64,000 nucleotides of DNA from Aequoribacter fuscus (lineage in GTDB: Bacteria; Pseudomonadota; Gammaproteobacteria; Pseudomonadales; Halieaceae), in the NCBI RefSeq assembly GCF_009910365.1, contig NZ_CP036423.1, forward strand, positions 1,178,001 to 1,242,000, in the 5' to 3' direction. Every line of letters starts with the position of its first letter. Position 1 is the stretch's first letter. The notes below the pieces were generated by a model that ran no database searches, had not been told where the DNA came from, and worked only from the letters and a program-made list of their open reading frames with translations. A program made the translations under genes and the position numbers. This document shows positions 44,296 through 51,370 of the stretch, piece by piece.

Positions 44296-46302
44296 ATGGC
44301 TGACAATAAAGCCACACAAGAACATATTGATGCCGCGATGGAGCAAGCCAAAGAGGCCATGAAGGCGAACAACTTCACTGTGGCGATCGAGCTCCTACAA
44401 GAGTTGGTAGCCGAAGCACCTGCAGAGCACGAAGCTTGGTACTTTTTAGCCGTATGCCAACGCTATACTCAGCAAGCTGAGGCGGCGTCGCGCTCGTTGC
44501 AGCAGTGTCTTGACATAGACCCAAGCTTTGGAAGAGCGTATCAGGAGTATGGACACCTGCACCTAGCCCAAGGTCGCGTTCAAGAGGCGATTGGCTCTTA
44601 TCTTGATGCGGTTCGGCGCAATGATTCTCTTGTTTCGGCATGGCGCCAGCTTATTGATTTGGCGACGAAGATTGGTGACCTGAATTTACGCAAAGATGCC
44701 GAAGAGCAGTATCGACGCCTCAGCGCCTTACCCGGTGCTTTGCTGGGGGTTCGAAATTTTCTCGCTGAAGGGAAGTTGCTTAAAGCGGAAAGCTTGTGCC
44801 GCACGTTTCTGAAGCAAAACCCAAAGCACGTCGAGGGCATGCGGTTGTTGGCCGACATCGGGGTGAAATTAAGCATTCTGGACGATGCTGAATTTTTATT
44901 GGAAAGCGCGCTGGTATTCGAACCCGAGAATCCCTTTGCGCGCTTTGATTACATTAACGTCTTACACCAGCGACAAAAATACGCGCAGTCGTTGGAGCAA
45001 GCCCAAACGCTTTTGGCTCAAGAGCCTAGCAATGATCGTTATCGCACGTCGGTTGCTAATCAATTAGTGGCAGTCGGGCGCTTCGAAGAGGCGCTGGATG
45101 TGTATGATGATATTGCGATGCGAGTTCCTAACAGCGCTCCACTGCAGCTATTACGCGGACACGCGCTCAAAACGATTGGGCGAATAGACGAGGCAATTGA
45201 GGCCTATCGGAAGGCCTATAAAGCGAGTCCAGAGTTTGGTGATGCTTACTGGAGTTTGGCGAATTTAAAAACTTATCGCTTTAGCGATGCAGAGTTACAG
45301 CAAATGCTGACCGAGGAGGGTGCGTCAACGATCAATACGGATGATCGTATTCATTTGTGCTTCGCTTTGGGTAAGGCGTGTGAAGACTCTGAGCGTTTCG
45401 AAGAAGCCGCTTACTGGTATCAACGAGGTAATGAGTTGAAGCGTGTGGATGCGGCCTATGACGCCGATCGTATGACACAACAATTGAAGTTACAGCAAGT
45501 GCATTGTGATGCCGAGTACTTCCGCAAAATAGTGGGTTCAGGGTGTGGCGATCCTGCCCCGATATTCATTGTGGGCTTGCCTCGCGCAGGTTCGACCTTG
45601 CTCGAGCAAATTTTGGCGTCTCACTCACAGGTCGACGGGACCTTGGAATTACAGAATATTCCTGCCATTGCGCATAAGCTTGATGGTCGACGTATGGTCT
45701 ATGACGAGCCTCAGTATCCGAGAGTGTTGCGCGACTTAGAACCTGATCAGGCGCGCCTGTTGGGTGAGCAGTATATTGCCGAGACCCAAATTCACCGGGC
45801 CGGGGCACCGTATTTTATTGATAAAATGCCCAATAACTTTCGCCATATTGGTTTAATTAAAACGATACTGCCCAATGCTAAGGTGATTGACGCTAGACGA
45901 CATCCAATGGCCTGCTGTTTTAGTGGTTATAAGCAATTGTTCGCCGAAGGGCAGGAGTTTACCTACGGCTTGACCGAAATTGGTCAGTACTATCGCGATT
46001 ACGTGGAGTTGATGGATCATTGGGATCAGGCGATCCCCGGGTTTGTTTTGCGCGTTCAGTACGAGGATGTGGTCGACGATCTCGAGTCACAGGTGCGGCG
46101 AATCTTAGATTTTTGTGGCTTGGAATTTGAGCCAGCCTGTGTCGAGTTTTACAAGACGAAACGTTCCGTGCGAACCCCAAGCTCCGAGCAAGTGCGGCAG
46201 CCCATTTACCGCGCTGGCGTGGATCAATGGCGCCATTTCGAGCCTTATTTGGAGCCTTTAAAGACGGCGCTGGGCCCAGTATTGCAGCGCTATCCAATTT
46301 AA
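44296..46302 (+). CDS. TPR-sulfotransferase fusion protein
   Basis: A 668-aa protein. Residues about 1-400 form tetratricopeptide repeats (for example AWYFLAVCQRYTQQAEAA and LLRGHALKTIGRIDEAIEAY). Residues about 418-668 form a PAPS-dependent sulfotransferase domain. Its 5'-phosphosulfate loop is IVGLPRAGSTLLEQI near residue 423, and the 3'-phosphate-binding region is DARRHPMACCFSGYK. It would transfer sulfate from PAPS, with the TPR part binding a protein or peptide target. No signal peptide is present. GGTAACGGAG precedes ATG. The nearby receptor could be the target or share the substrate, but neither is shown. Confidence 0.85.
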   Translation: MADNKATQEHIDAAMEQAKEAMKANNFTVAIELLQELVAEAPAEHEAWYFLAVCQRYTQQAEAASRSLQQCLDIDPSFGRAYQEYGHLHLAQGRVQEAIGSYLDAVRRNDSLVSAWRQLIDLATKIGDLNLRKDAEEQYRRLSALPGALLGVRNFLAEGKLLKAESLCRTFLKQNPKHVEGMRLLADIGVKLSILDDAEFLLESALVFEPENPFARFDYINVLHQRQKYAQSLEQAQTLLAQEPSNDRYRTSVANQLVAVGRFEEALDVYDDIAMRVPNSAPLQLLRGHALKTIGRIDEAIEAYRKAYKASPEFGDAYWSLANLKTYRFSDAELQQMLTEEGASTINTDDRIHLCFALGKACEDSERFEEAAYWYQRGNELKRVDAAYDADRMTQQLKLQQVHCDAEYFRKIVGSGCGDPAPIFIVGLPRAGSTLLEQILASHSQVDGTLELQNIPAIAHKLDGRRMVYDEPQYPRVLRDLEPDQARLLGEQYIAETQIHRAGAPYFIDKMPNNFRHIGLIKTILPNAKVIDARRHPMACCFSGYKQLFAEGQEFTYGLTEIGQYYRDYVELMDHWDQAIPGFVLRVQYEDVVDDLESQVRRILDFCGLEFEPACVEFYKTKRSVRTPSSEQVRQPIYRAGVDQWRHFEPYLEPLKTALGPVLQRYPI

Positions 46303-46318
46303 CGACAAAGAGGTCGCA

Positions 46319-47842
46319 ATGAAGAATCTTAGTGCGCGTGATACTGGTTTGTTGAATAGCGTGGATCGACCGGTGTTTTTTATCAGCGCGGGCTTTTTAT
46401 TGTTCTTCGTTGTTATTGCGCTGATTGATATTGATACCCTGGCTCTTTGGGTGCGAGGCGGTGCACATTGGTCTTCTTTAATGTTTGGTGCGTTTTGGCA
46501 GCTGCTTATGCTGGCGACTTTCCTTGTTGCCATGCTATTGGCCATGGGGCGCGCAGGGCCCTTGCGTCTGGGCGGTAAAGTGCCAGAACTGAGCAACTTC
46601 AAGTGGGTGGCCATCATCATGTGCACCCTATTGGCTGGTGGCGGCGTGTTTTGGGCGGCTGCCGAGCCTGTCGCGCACTTTCTGAACAGTCCGCCGTATT
46701 TCGATGTGGAAGCGGGGTCTTCTCAGGCAGCCTCAGCGGCGCTTGCGCAAAGCTTTATGCACTGGGGGTTTTTGGCTTGGACCATACTGGGTAGCCTATC
46801 AACCATTACTTTGATGCACCTGCATTATCACAAAGGATTACCCCTAAAGCCGCGAACCCTGCTGTACCCCGTCTTGGGCGACAGGGTGTTAAACGGCTGG
46901 CTGGGCGGTGCGGTTGATGCATTTGCAGTGATCGCAGTCATTGCCGGTACGGTCGGGCCCATCGGGTTTTTGGGTTTGCAAATGAGCTACAGCCTAGCGG
47001 CCTTATTTGGGTTTGAGGATACCGTTGTGACCCAAATTTTGATTGTTTTGGCCTTGATGGGGTTGTATACGATATCAGCCATTTCTGGCTTGACCCGAGG
47101 AATTCAAATACTCAGTAGCATTAACGTGGTGCTTGGGGTGTGTTTAATGGCTTACGTGTTGCTGCTTGGCCCCACGACCTTTATTAGCGACCAATACGTG
47201 CAAAGTTTGGGTGTTTATGTCAGTGACTTTGTCGGCATGGCGACCTATCGTTCAGATGAGGTTTGGCTCGAGGGCTGGACGGTGTTTTTCTGGGGTTGGT
47301 TCATTGGTTACGGCCCCATGATGGCTATTTTTATGGCGCGCATCTCGAAGGGCCGCACGATTCGCGAGCTGGTCCTAGTATTGAGCGTTTTAGCCCCCTT
47401 AGTGACAACTGTGTGGTTCACCATTATTGGCGGCGCCGGTATTGGCTACGAAATTACGAATCCAGGCTCCGTGAGCGAGGCCTTCGAGGGTTTTAATTTA
47501 CCGGCCGCTTTATTGGCAATCACACAGCAGCTACCCAATGGATTTGTCGTCTCGCTGTTGTTTTTGGTGCTGACGACAATTTTCGTCGCGACGACGGGTG
47601 ACTCTATGACCTATGCGGTGTCTATGGCCATGACTGGACACGAACACCCAAGTACCGCTTTGCGCGTATTTTGGGGCGTACTGATGGGTTTGGTGGCCAT
47701 GGTTTTAGTGGTGATTGGTGCAGGAGGGGTGTCGGCACTGCAGTCATTTATTGTGATCACCGCGGTGCCCGTGTCGTTAATTTTGTTGACCTCGCTCTGG
47801 GTCGCGCCCAGAATGACCCGCGAGTTACTAGCAGAGCGCTAA
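46319..47842 (+). CDS. BCCT family (betaine/carnitine/choline) transporter
   Basis: A 507-aa secondary carrier with twelve predicted helices. Family motifs are FWAAAEPVAHF in helix 3, the signature helix WTVFFWGWFIGYGPMMAIF, and the following cytoplasmic ISKGRTIREL. Known members import glycine betaine, choline, carnitine, ectoine or DMSP using the sodium or proton gradient, or exchange such compounds. The substrate is not readable here because the aromatic box is diverged. It lies 16 bases after the sulfotransferase gene, with AAAGAGG as ribosome site, so the two are one operon. Confidence 0.9.
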   Translation: MKNLSARDTGLLNSVDRPVFFISAGFLLFFVVIALIDIDTLALWVRGGAHWSSLMFGAFWQLLMLATFLVAMLLAMGRAGPLRLGGKVPELSNFKWVAIIMCTLLAGGGVFWAAAEPVAHFLNSPPYFDVEAGSSQAASAALAQSFMHWGFLAWTILGSLSTITLMHLHYHKGLPLKPRTLLYPVLGDRVLNGWLGGAVDAFAVIAVIAGTVGPIGFLGLQMSYSLAALFGFEDTVVTQILIVLALMGLYTISAISGLTRGIQILSSINVVLGVCLMAYVLLLGPTTFISDQYVQSLGVYVSDFVGMATYRSDEVWLEGWTVFFWGWFIGYGPMMAIFMARISKGRTIRELVLVLSVLAPLVTTVWFTIIGGAGIGYEITNPGSVSEAFEGFNLPAALLAITQQLPNGFVVSLLFLVLTTIFVATTGDSMTYAVSMAMTGHEHPSTALRVFWGVLMGLVAMVLVVIGAGGVSALQSFIVITAVPVSLILLTSLWVAPRMTRELLAER

Positions 47843-47856
47843 GTGTAATAGAGTCT

Positions 47857-48312
47857 ATGGGTCAATCGGCGAGGATATGGGTAGATGCTGATGCATGCCC
47901 AAAAGCATTGCGTGAAATAATTTTGAAGGCCGCGAAACGCGTCGCCGTCAAAGCCATCTTTGTCGCCAATCATAATTTGGGTATACCCATTACCAGCTAT
48001 TCATCGTTTGTTCAGGTCAGCAGCGGTTTTGATGTGGCCGACGACTACATTGCCGAGCAAATCTCCGCCGGCGAATTGCTGATCAGTAACGACATCCCTC
48101 TGGCTGATCAAGCCATTACCGCTGGCGCTTTGGTGATTAACATGCGCGGCGAAGAGCTGACTAAAGCCAATATTAAAAGCCGCCTGAATCTCCGAGATTT
48201 TATGGATACGATGCGCAGTTCAGGTGTTCAAACCGGCGGGCCTCCGCCCCTGTCACAGCGTGATCGCGCTAACTTCGCTAATGCGTTGGACCGTTTTTTA
48301 GCGAGACTTTGA
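47857..48312 (+). CDS. UPF0178 (YaiI/YqxD) family protein
   Basis: A 151-aa protein of the YaiI/YqxD family, related to PIN/NYN-type nucleases. Conserved acidic motifs are WVDADACPKALRE at the N-terminus, VADDYIA and ISNDIPLADQAI, which could bind metal. TGGPPPLSQRDRANFANALDRFL ends the domain (read in two parts, TGGPPPLSQRD and FANALDRFL). The biological role is unknown. It begins 15 bases after the BCCT stop at ATG 47857. A longer frame starting inside the carrier gene is not supported. Confidence 0.88.
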   Translation: MGQSARIWVDADACPKALREIILKAAKRVAVKAIFVANHNLGIPITSYSSFVQVSSGFDVADDYIAEQISAGELLISNDIPLADQAITAGALVINMRGEELTKANIKSRLNLRDFMDTMRSSGVQTGGPPPLSQRDRANFANALDRFLARL

Positions 48313-48320
48313 CGAATCGT

Positions 48321-48365
48321 TTGTCACTAAATTTTCATTGCTGTGTCGCGGAATTGACATACGAT
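48321..48365 (+). promoter_or_regulatory. PhoB-type promoter of the lipid-remodelling operon
   Basis: Three repeats spaced exactly 11 bases apart resemble Pho-box half-sites: TTGTCAC (48321-48327), TTTTCAT (48332-48338) and GTGTCGC (48343-48349). Ten bases later comes TACGAT (48360-48365), a -10 element at the spacing typical of PhoB-activated promoters, which lack a good -35. The predicted RNA start is about 35 bases before the 65-aa gene. The layout matches the receptor promoter at 51278-51311. Confidence 0.65.
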
Positions 48366-48405
48366 CAAAAGACACTGTTCCCATCCAATCTCTGAGGGTG
48401 GGTCG

Positions 48406-48603
48406 ATGGAACTGCAGCAAAAAGACAAAAGACACGAAAAGCAACGGTTACGGGATCAATTAAATCAGGAGGTTCAGCGCTTTCTTGCCACAGGGGGTAA
48501 GATCAAAACGTTAGAGTCTCAGTACCGCCCAAGCCAAATTAAGACCGCGCATCAATCATTGTGGCAACGCATTGAATTGGGTTTAGATTCGCAGGGTATC
48601 TAG
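48406..48603 (+). CDS. Small SutA-like helical protein
   Basis: A 65-aa highly charged protein. Residues 1-25 are Lys/Arg/Gln-rich and helical. The segment VQRFLATGGKIKTLE resembles the C-terminal motif of SutA, a small Pseudomonas RNA-polymerase adaptor used in slow growth, but the acidic N-terminal half of SutA is missing. A short DNA- or polymerase-binding role is therefore a guess. It heads a three-gene operon: the stop is 3 bases before the acyltransferase start, and the Pho-box promoter lies directly upstream. GAGGGTGGG acts as ribosome site. Confidence 0.7.
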   Translation: MELQQKDKRHEKQRLRDQLNQEVQRFLATGGKIKTLESQYRPSQIKTAHQSLWQRIELGLDSQGI

Positions 48604-48606
48604 ACG

Positions 48607-50334
48607 ATGTTGAATGTTAGGTCGGCGTTAGAGGCCCGTTTTCCTGAGTTTTTCGAGCGTCACACGCGAATCGGGCCGGTTCTGTTAAGGTTTTTGGGTT
48701 TTTTATTTCACGAGTCCCGATTGCAGCATTTTGAGCAAGAGCATCCGCATTCTCGGGGCTTGGACTTTGTCGAGTCGGTGTTGCGATTTTTCGATTTCTC
48801 GTTGAGGACTCGGGATGACGAGCGTGACCGAATTCCCAGTGAGGGGCGAGTTGTCGTTGTTGCTAATCATCCCATTGGATCGCTCGATGGCTTGGCGCTG
48901 CTGAAACTGATTGCCGATGTTCGCCCAGACGTTAAGGTGGTGGCAAACGATTTACTCTTGGCGATAGAGCCTCTGCAGCCACTGCTGTTGCCGGTGAATA
49001 ATATGGACGGCAATACGCCAAAAGCGAATTTAAAGAATATCAAGGCGCACTTAGAGACCGACGGAGCGGTCATTATTTTTCCCGCGGGTGAAGTGTCCCG
49101 TTTCAGTCCGCAAGGTGTTCGTGACGGCGAGTGGCAGAGTGGCTTTCTGAAAATCGCTCGTTCAACGAAATCGCCAATTTTGCCGATTTTTGTCGCGGGC
49201 CGAAATTCGGTGTTTTTTTACAGCCTCTCGTTTTTGGCTAAACCTCTGGCAACGCTGTGGTTGGTGCGCGAAATGTTTAAGCAGTGCCACAGAACCGTGG
49301 ATGCTCGGGTGGGTCAGTTGATCCCTGTGGAGCACTACAATCGAACCGAGCCTAAAAAGGTGACTGCGCAGCGGTTTAAACGCCATGTGTATCGTCTGGC
49401 AAAGGGCAAAAAACCCTTGTTTCAAGGCGAACAAACTATCGGGGCAGCAGAGAATCGTGTGCTGCTGGCTCGCGAAATAGCGAGCTGTGAGCTTATTGGC
49501 ACAACGCCCAGAGGTCGTGAAATCCGTTTGTATCGGGCTACCCCGGGTGATTGTTTGATCCGAGAGCTGGGACGTCTTAGAGAATTGAGTTTCAGAGCCT
49601 TAGGTGAGGGGACTGGGTTGCCGCGTGATATCGATGCTTACGATTACCACTACGAGCACTTGCTATTGTGGGACCCGCTCGAGCGCCAGGTCGCTGGCGG
49701 GTATCGGGTGGCAGATCTATCTAAGGTCCTGCCTACACAGGGTCTGCAGGGCTTGTACGCCAATAACTTATTCAATCTGAGTGGCGTTCGACACAGAGAG
49801 CTTAAGCGAAGCCTAGAGTTGGGTCGCAGTTTTATTCAGTATGCCTACCGCGATCGCTATTCACTTGATGAGCTTTGGAGCGGTATCGGTGCATTGTTGA
49901 TCCAAAGGCCTCACATCAAGCTGCTTTATGGTCCTGTGTCCGTCAGCAAAGACTTGGGGTGCGACTGTTTACAGGCTTTGGTGTTGTTCTATAGCCACTA
50001 TTTTCCACCGCTGTGGCCAAATGCTACGCCAGTTAACCCGTATTATGGCCACTTGGCTTCGGGATCTTCGAGTCACCCTGTGCTCGAAAACGGGGACTAC
50101 AAAAAAGACTTCAAGGTACTAAAACGGTTTTTGAAAGACCGCAGTTGTGCCTTACCACCTTTGTATAAGTATTACACCGAGGTAGCCGAAGTCGGAGGTG
50201 TGGGTTTTAGTGGCTTTAATGTAGACCCCAAATTCAAAGACTGTATTGATGGTCTGGTCGTGGTCGATTTAACTTACTTGAAGGATAGTCGACGCAAGCG
50301 CTACATGAAAAAGGACACTTCACGTGAGTCCTAA
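48607..50334 (+). CDS. Bifunctional acyltransferase, OlsF-like (PlsC domain + GNAT-type N-acyltransferase domain)
   Basis: A 575-aa two-domain protein. The N-terminal half (about residues 75-260) is a PlsC-type acyltransferase with the NHx4D motif as VVANHPIGSLDGL, the IIFPAGEVSRF motif and PILPIFVAGRNS. The C-terminal half (about 290-575) matches the OlsB/hemolysin-type N-acyltransferase fold (RELSFRALGEGTG, LELGRSFIQYAYR, LYGPVSVSKD). This order is that of OlsF, which makes ornithine lipids by N-acylating the amino acid and then O-acylating the hydroxy-fatty acid. Amino-acid lipids replace phospholipids under phosphate shortage. The overlap with the following phosphoesterase and the Pho-box promoter support that role. 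The head group (ornithine, glutamine or other) cannot be told from sequence. Confidence 0.82.
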   Translation: MLNVRSALEARFPEFFERHTRIGPVLLRFLGFLFHESRLQHFEQEHPHSRGLDFVESVLRFFDFSLRTRDDERDRIPSEGRVVVVANHPIGSLDGLALLKLIADVRPDVKVVANDLLLAIEPLQPLLLPVNNMDGNTPKANLKNIKAHLETDGAVIIFPAGEVSRFSPQGVRDGEWQSGFLKIARSTKSPILPIFVAGRNSVFFYSLSFLAKPLATLWLVREMFKQCHRTVDARVGQLIPVEHYNRTEPKKVTAQRFKRHVYRLAKGKKPLFQGEQTIGAAENRVLLAREIASCELIGTTPRGREIRLYRATPGDCLIRELGRLRELSFRALGEGTGLPRDIDAYDYHYEHLLLWDPLERQVAGGYRVADLSKVLPTQGLQGLYANNLFNLSGVRHRELKRSLELGRSFIQYAYRDRYSLDELWSGIGALLIQRPHIKLLYGPVSVSKDLGCDCLQALVLFYSHYFPPLWPNATPVNPYYGHLASGSSSHPVLENGDYKKDFKVLKRFLKDRSCALPPLYKYYTEVAEVGGVGFSGFNVDPKFKDCIDGLVVVDLTYLKDSRRKRYMKKDTSRES

Positions 50335-51133
50335 ATATGACTATCACTACAAAACGGTGTTTATTTCAGATGTTCACTTGGGCAGCCGTCACTGCAAGGC
50401 CGAGCAACTGCTCGCGTTTTTAAAGCGACTGCGATGTGAACAGTTGTTTTTGGTTGGTGATATCGTCGACGTTTGGGCCATGCACAAACGGGTGCACTGG
50501 CCGCAAAGCCACAACAATGTGTTGCGTAAAATTTTGTCGATGGCCAAGAAGGGCGTCAAAGTCACCTATATACCGGGTAACCACGACGCGAATTTTCGCG
50601 AGTTTTGCGGTGCGGAGTTTGGCTTGATTCATATAGCCCGCGAAGTCCGATTTGAGACAGAGGCAGGCAAAACACTCTTGATTATGCATGGTGATGAGTT
50701 GGATTTTGCGGTTCGGTACTCACGAATGAATCGTTGGGTAGGCGACATTGCCTACGATGGATTAATGGCTGTTAACCGCTGGGTCAACCTTATAAGAGGC
50801 CGTTTAGGATTGTCTTACTGGTCATTGGCAAAGTGGGTCAAGACAAATGTGGCGCAGGCGGACGCCGCTATTAAGGCCTACCAGCATGCGGGCTTTGAAC
50901 ATGCTAAGCGGCAAGGCGTGGATGGCTTGATTTGCGGTCATCTTCACTACCCGTCGATGCTACATCAGGACGACGTAACCTACTATAACGATGGCGATTG
51001 GGTAGAGAACTGCACTGCCTTAGTGCAGGATTTTGATGGTGAATTTCATCTGCTTCATCTCGCGTTTGCCGCTGAGTTACACGGGGGCGATGTTGAACGC
51101 CGCACTCAATCTGCGGTGACTGTCGGGTCATAG
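50324..51133 (+). CDS. PlcP-like metallophosphoesterase (LpxH-related family)
   Basis: A 269-aa calcineurin-like phosphoesterase. All metal motifs are present: SDVHLG, VGDIVD, PGNHD, MHGDE and CGHLHY. The segments SRHCKAEQLLAFL and WPQSHNNVLRKIL follow the pattern of PlcP, the phosphate-starvation phospholipase C of rhizobia and marine bacteria, more than that of LpxH itself. PlcP removes phospho-head groups from phospholipids to give diacylglycerol. Databases often label the family UDP-2,3-diacylglucosamine diphosphatase. It starts at GTG 50324 inside the end of the acyltransferase gene (11-base overlap) with AAGGA upstream, so the two are translated together. Confidence 0.82.
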   Translation: MSPKYDYHYKTVFISDVHLGSRHCKAEQLLAFLKRLRCEQLFLVGDIVDVWAMHKRVHWPQSHNNVLRKILSMAKKGVKVTYIPGNHDANFREFCGAEFGLIHIAREVRFETEAGKTLLIMHGDELDFAVRYSRMNRWVGDIAYDGLMAVNRWVNLIRGRLGLSYWSLAKWVKTNVAQADAAIKAYQHAGFEHAKRQGVDGLICGHLHYPSMLHQDDVTYYNDGDWVENCTALVQDFDGEFHLLHLAFAAELHGGDVERRTQSAVTVGS

Positions 51134-51167
51134 GTCGGACTGTCACCTTGTCATCTTTTTTCGTGAC

Positions 51168-51190
51168 TTGTCACCGTATTGTCACAATTC
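51168..51190 (+). promoter_or_regulatory. Distal Pho-box repeat upstream of the receptor gene
   Basis: TTGTCAC-CGTA-TTGTCAC (51168-51185) is a near-ideal pair of Pho-box half-sites with an 11-base period. CAATTC follows. The block recurs 110 bases downstream with two differences in 21 bases. Extra CTGTCAC/TTGTCAT copies lie at 51140-51154 but at the wrong spacing. Confidence 0.6.
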
Positions 51191-51277
51191 GAGCAGCATT
51201 CAAGTCGACAAATTGTTTAAAAACAGGATGTTACACAATGTCTGTGCGATTGTTTGTAAGGTGAAAAAAAGCAGTTC

Positions 51278-51311
51278 ACGTCACAGTATTGTCGCAATTC
51301 CCCACTACGAT
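51278..51311 (+). promoter_or_regulatory. PhoB-type promoter of the TonB receptor gene
   Basis: ACGTCAC-AGTA-TTGTCGC (51278-51295) is an 11-base-period Pho-box pair, followed after exactly 10 bases by TACGAT (51306-51311). The -10 hexamer and spacing are identical to those of the promoter at 48321-48365. The receptor ATG lies about 60 bases further on. Confidence 0.65.
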
Positions 51312-51370
51312 GGGCGCATGACTGGGAGCCTGTCTGCGCTTCCCTCACACAGTAAATGGATGGGGTGAAA

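Noticed and set aside
50324-51133. LpxH (lipid A UDP-diacylglucosamine hydrolase) as the name for the phosphoesterase
   Set aside because: Metal motifs are shared, but length, internal segments, the overlap with an OlsF-like gene and the Pho-box promoter fit PlcP better. Phylogeny would decide.
51140-51154. CTGTCAC/TTGTCAT as a third Pho box
   Set aside because: The period is 8 bases instead of 11, so it would not place two PhoB monomers on one face of the DNA.
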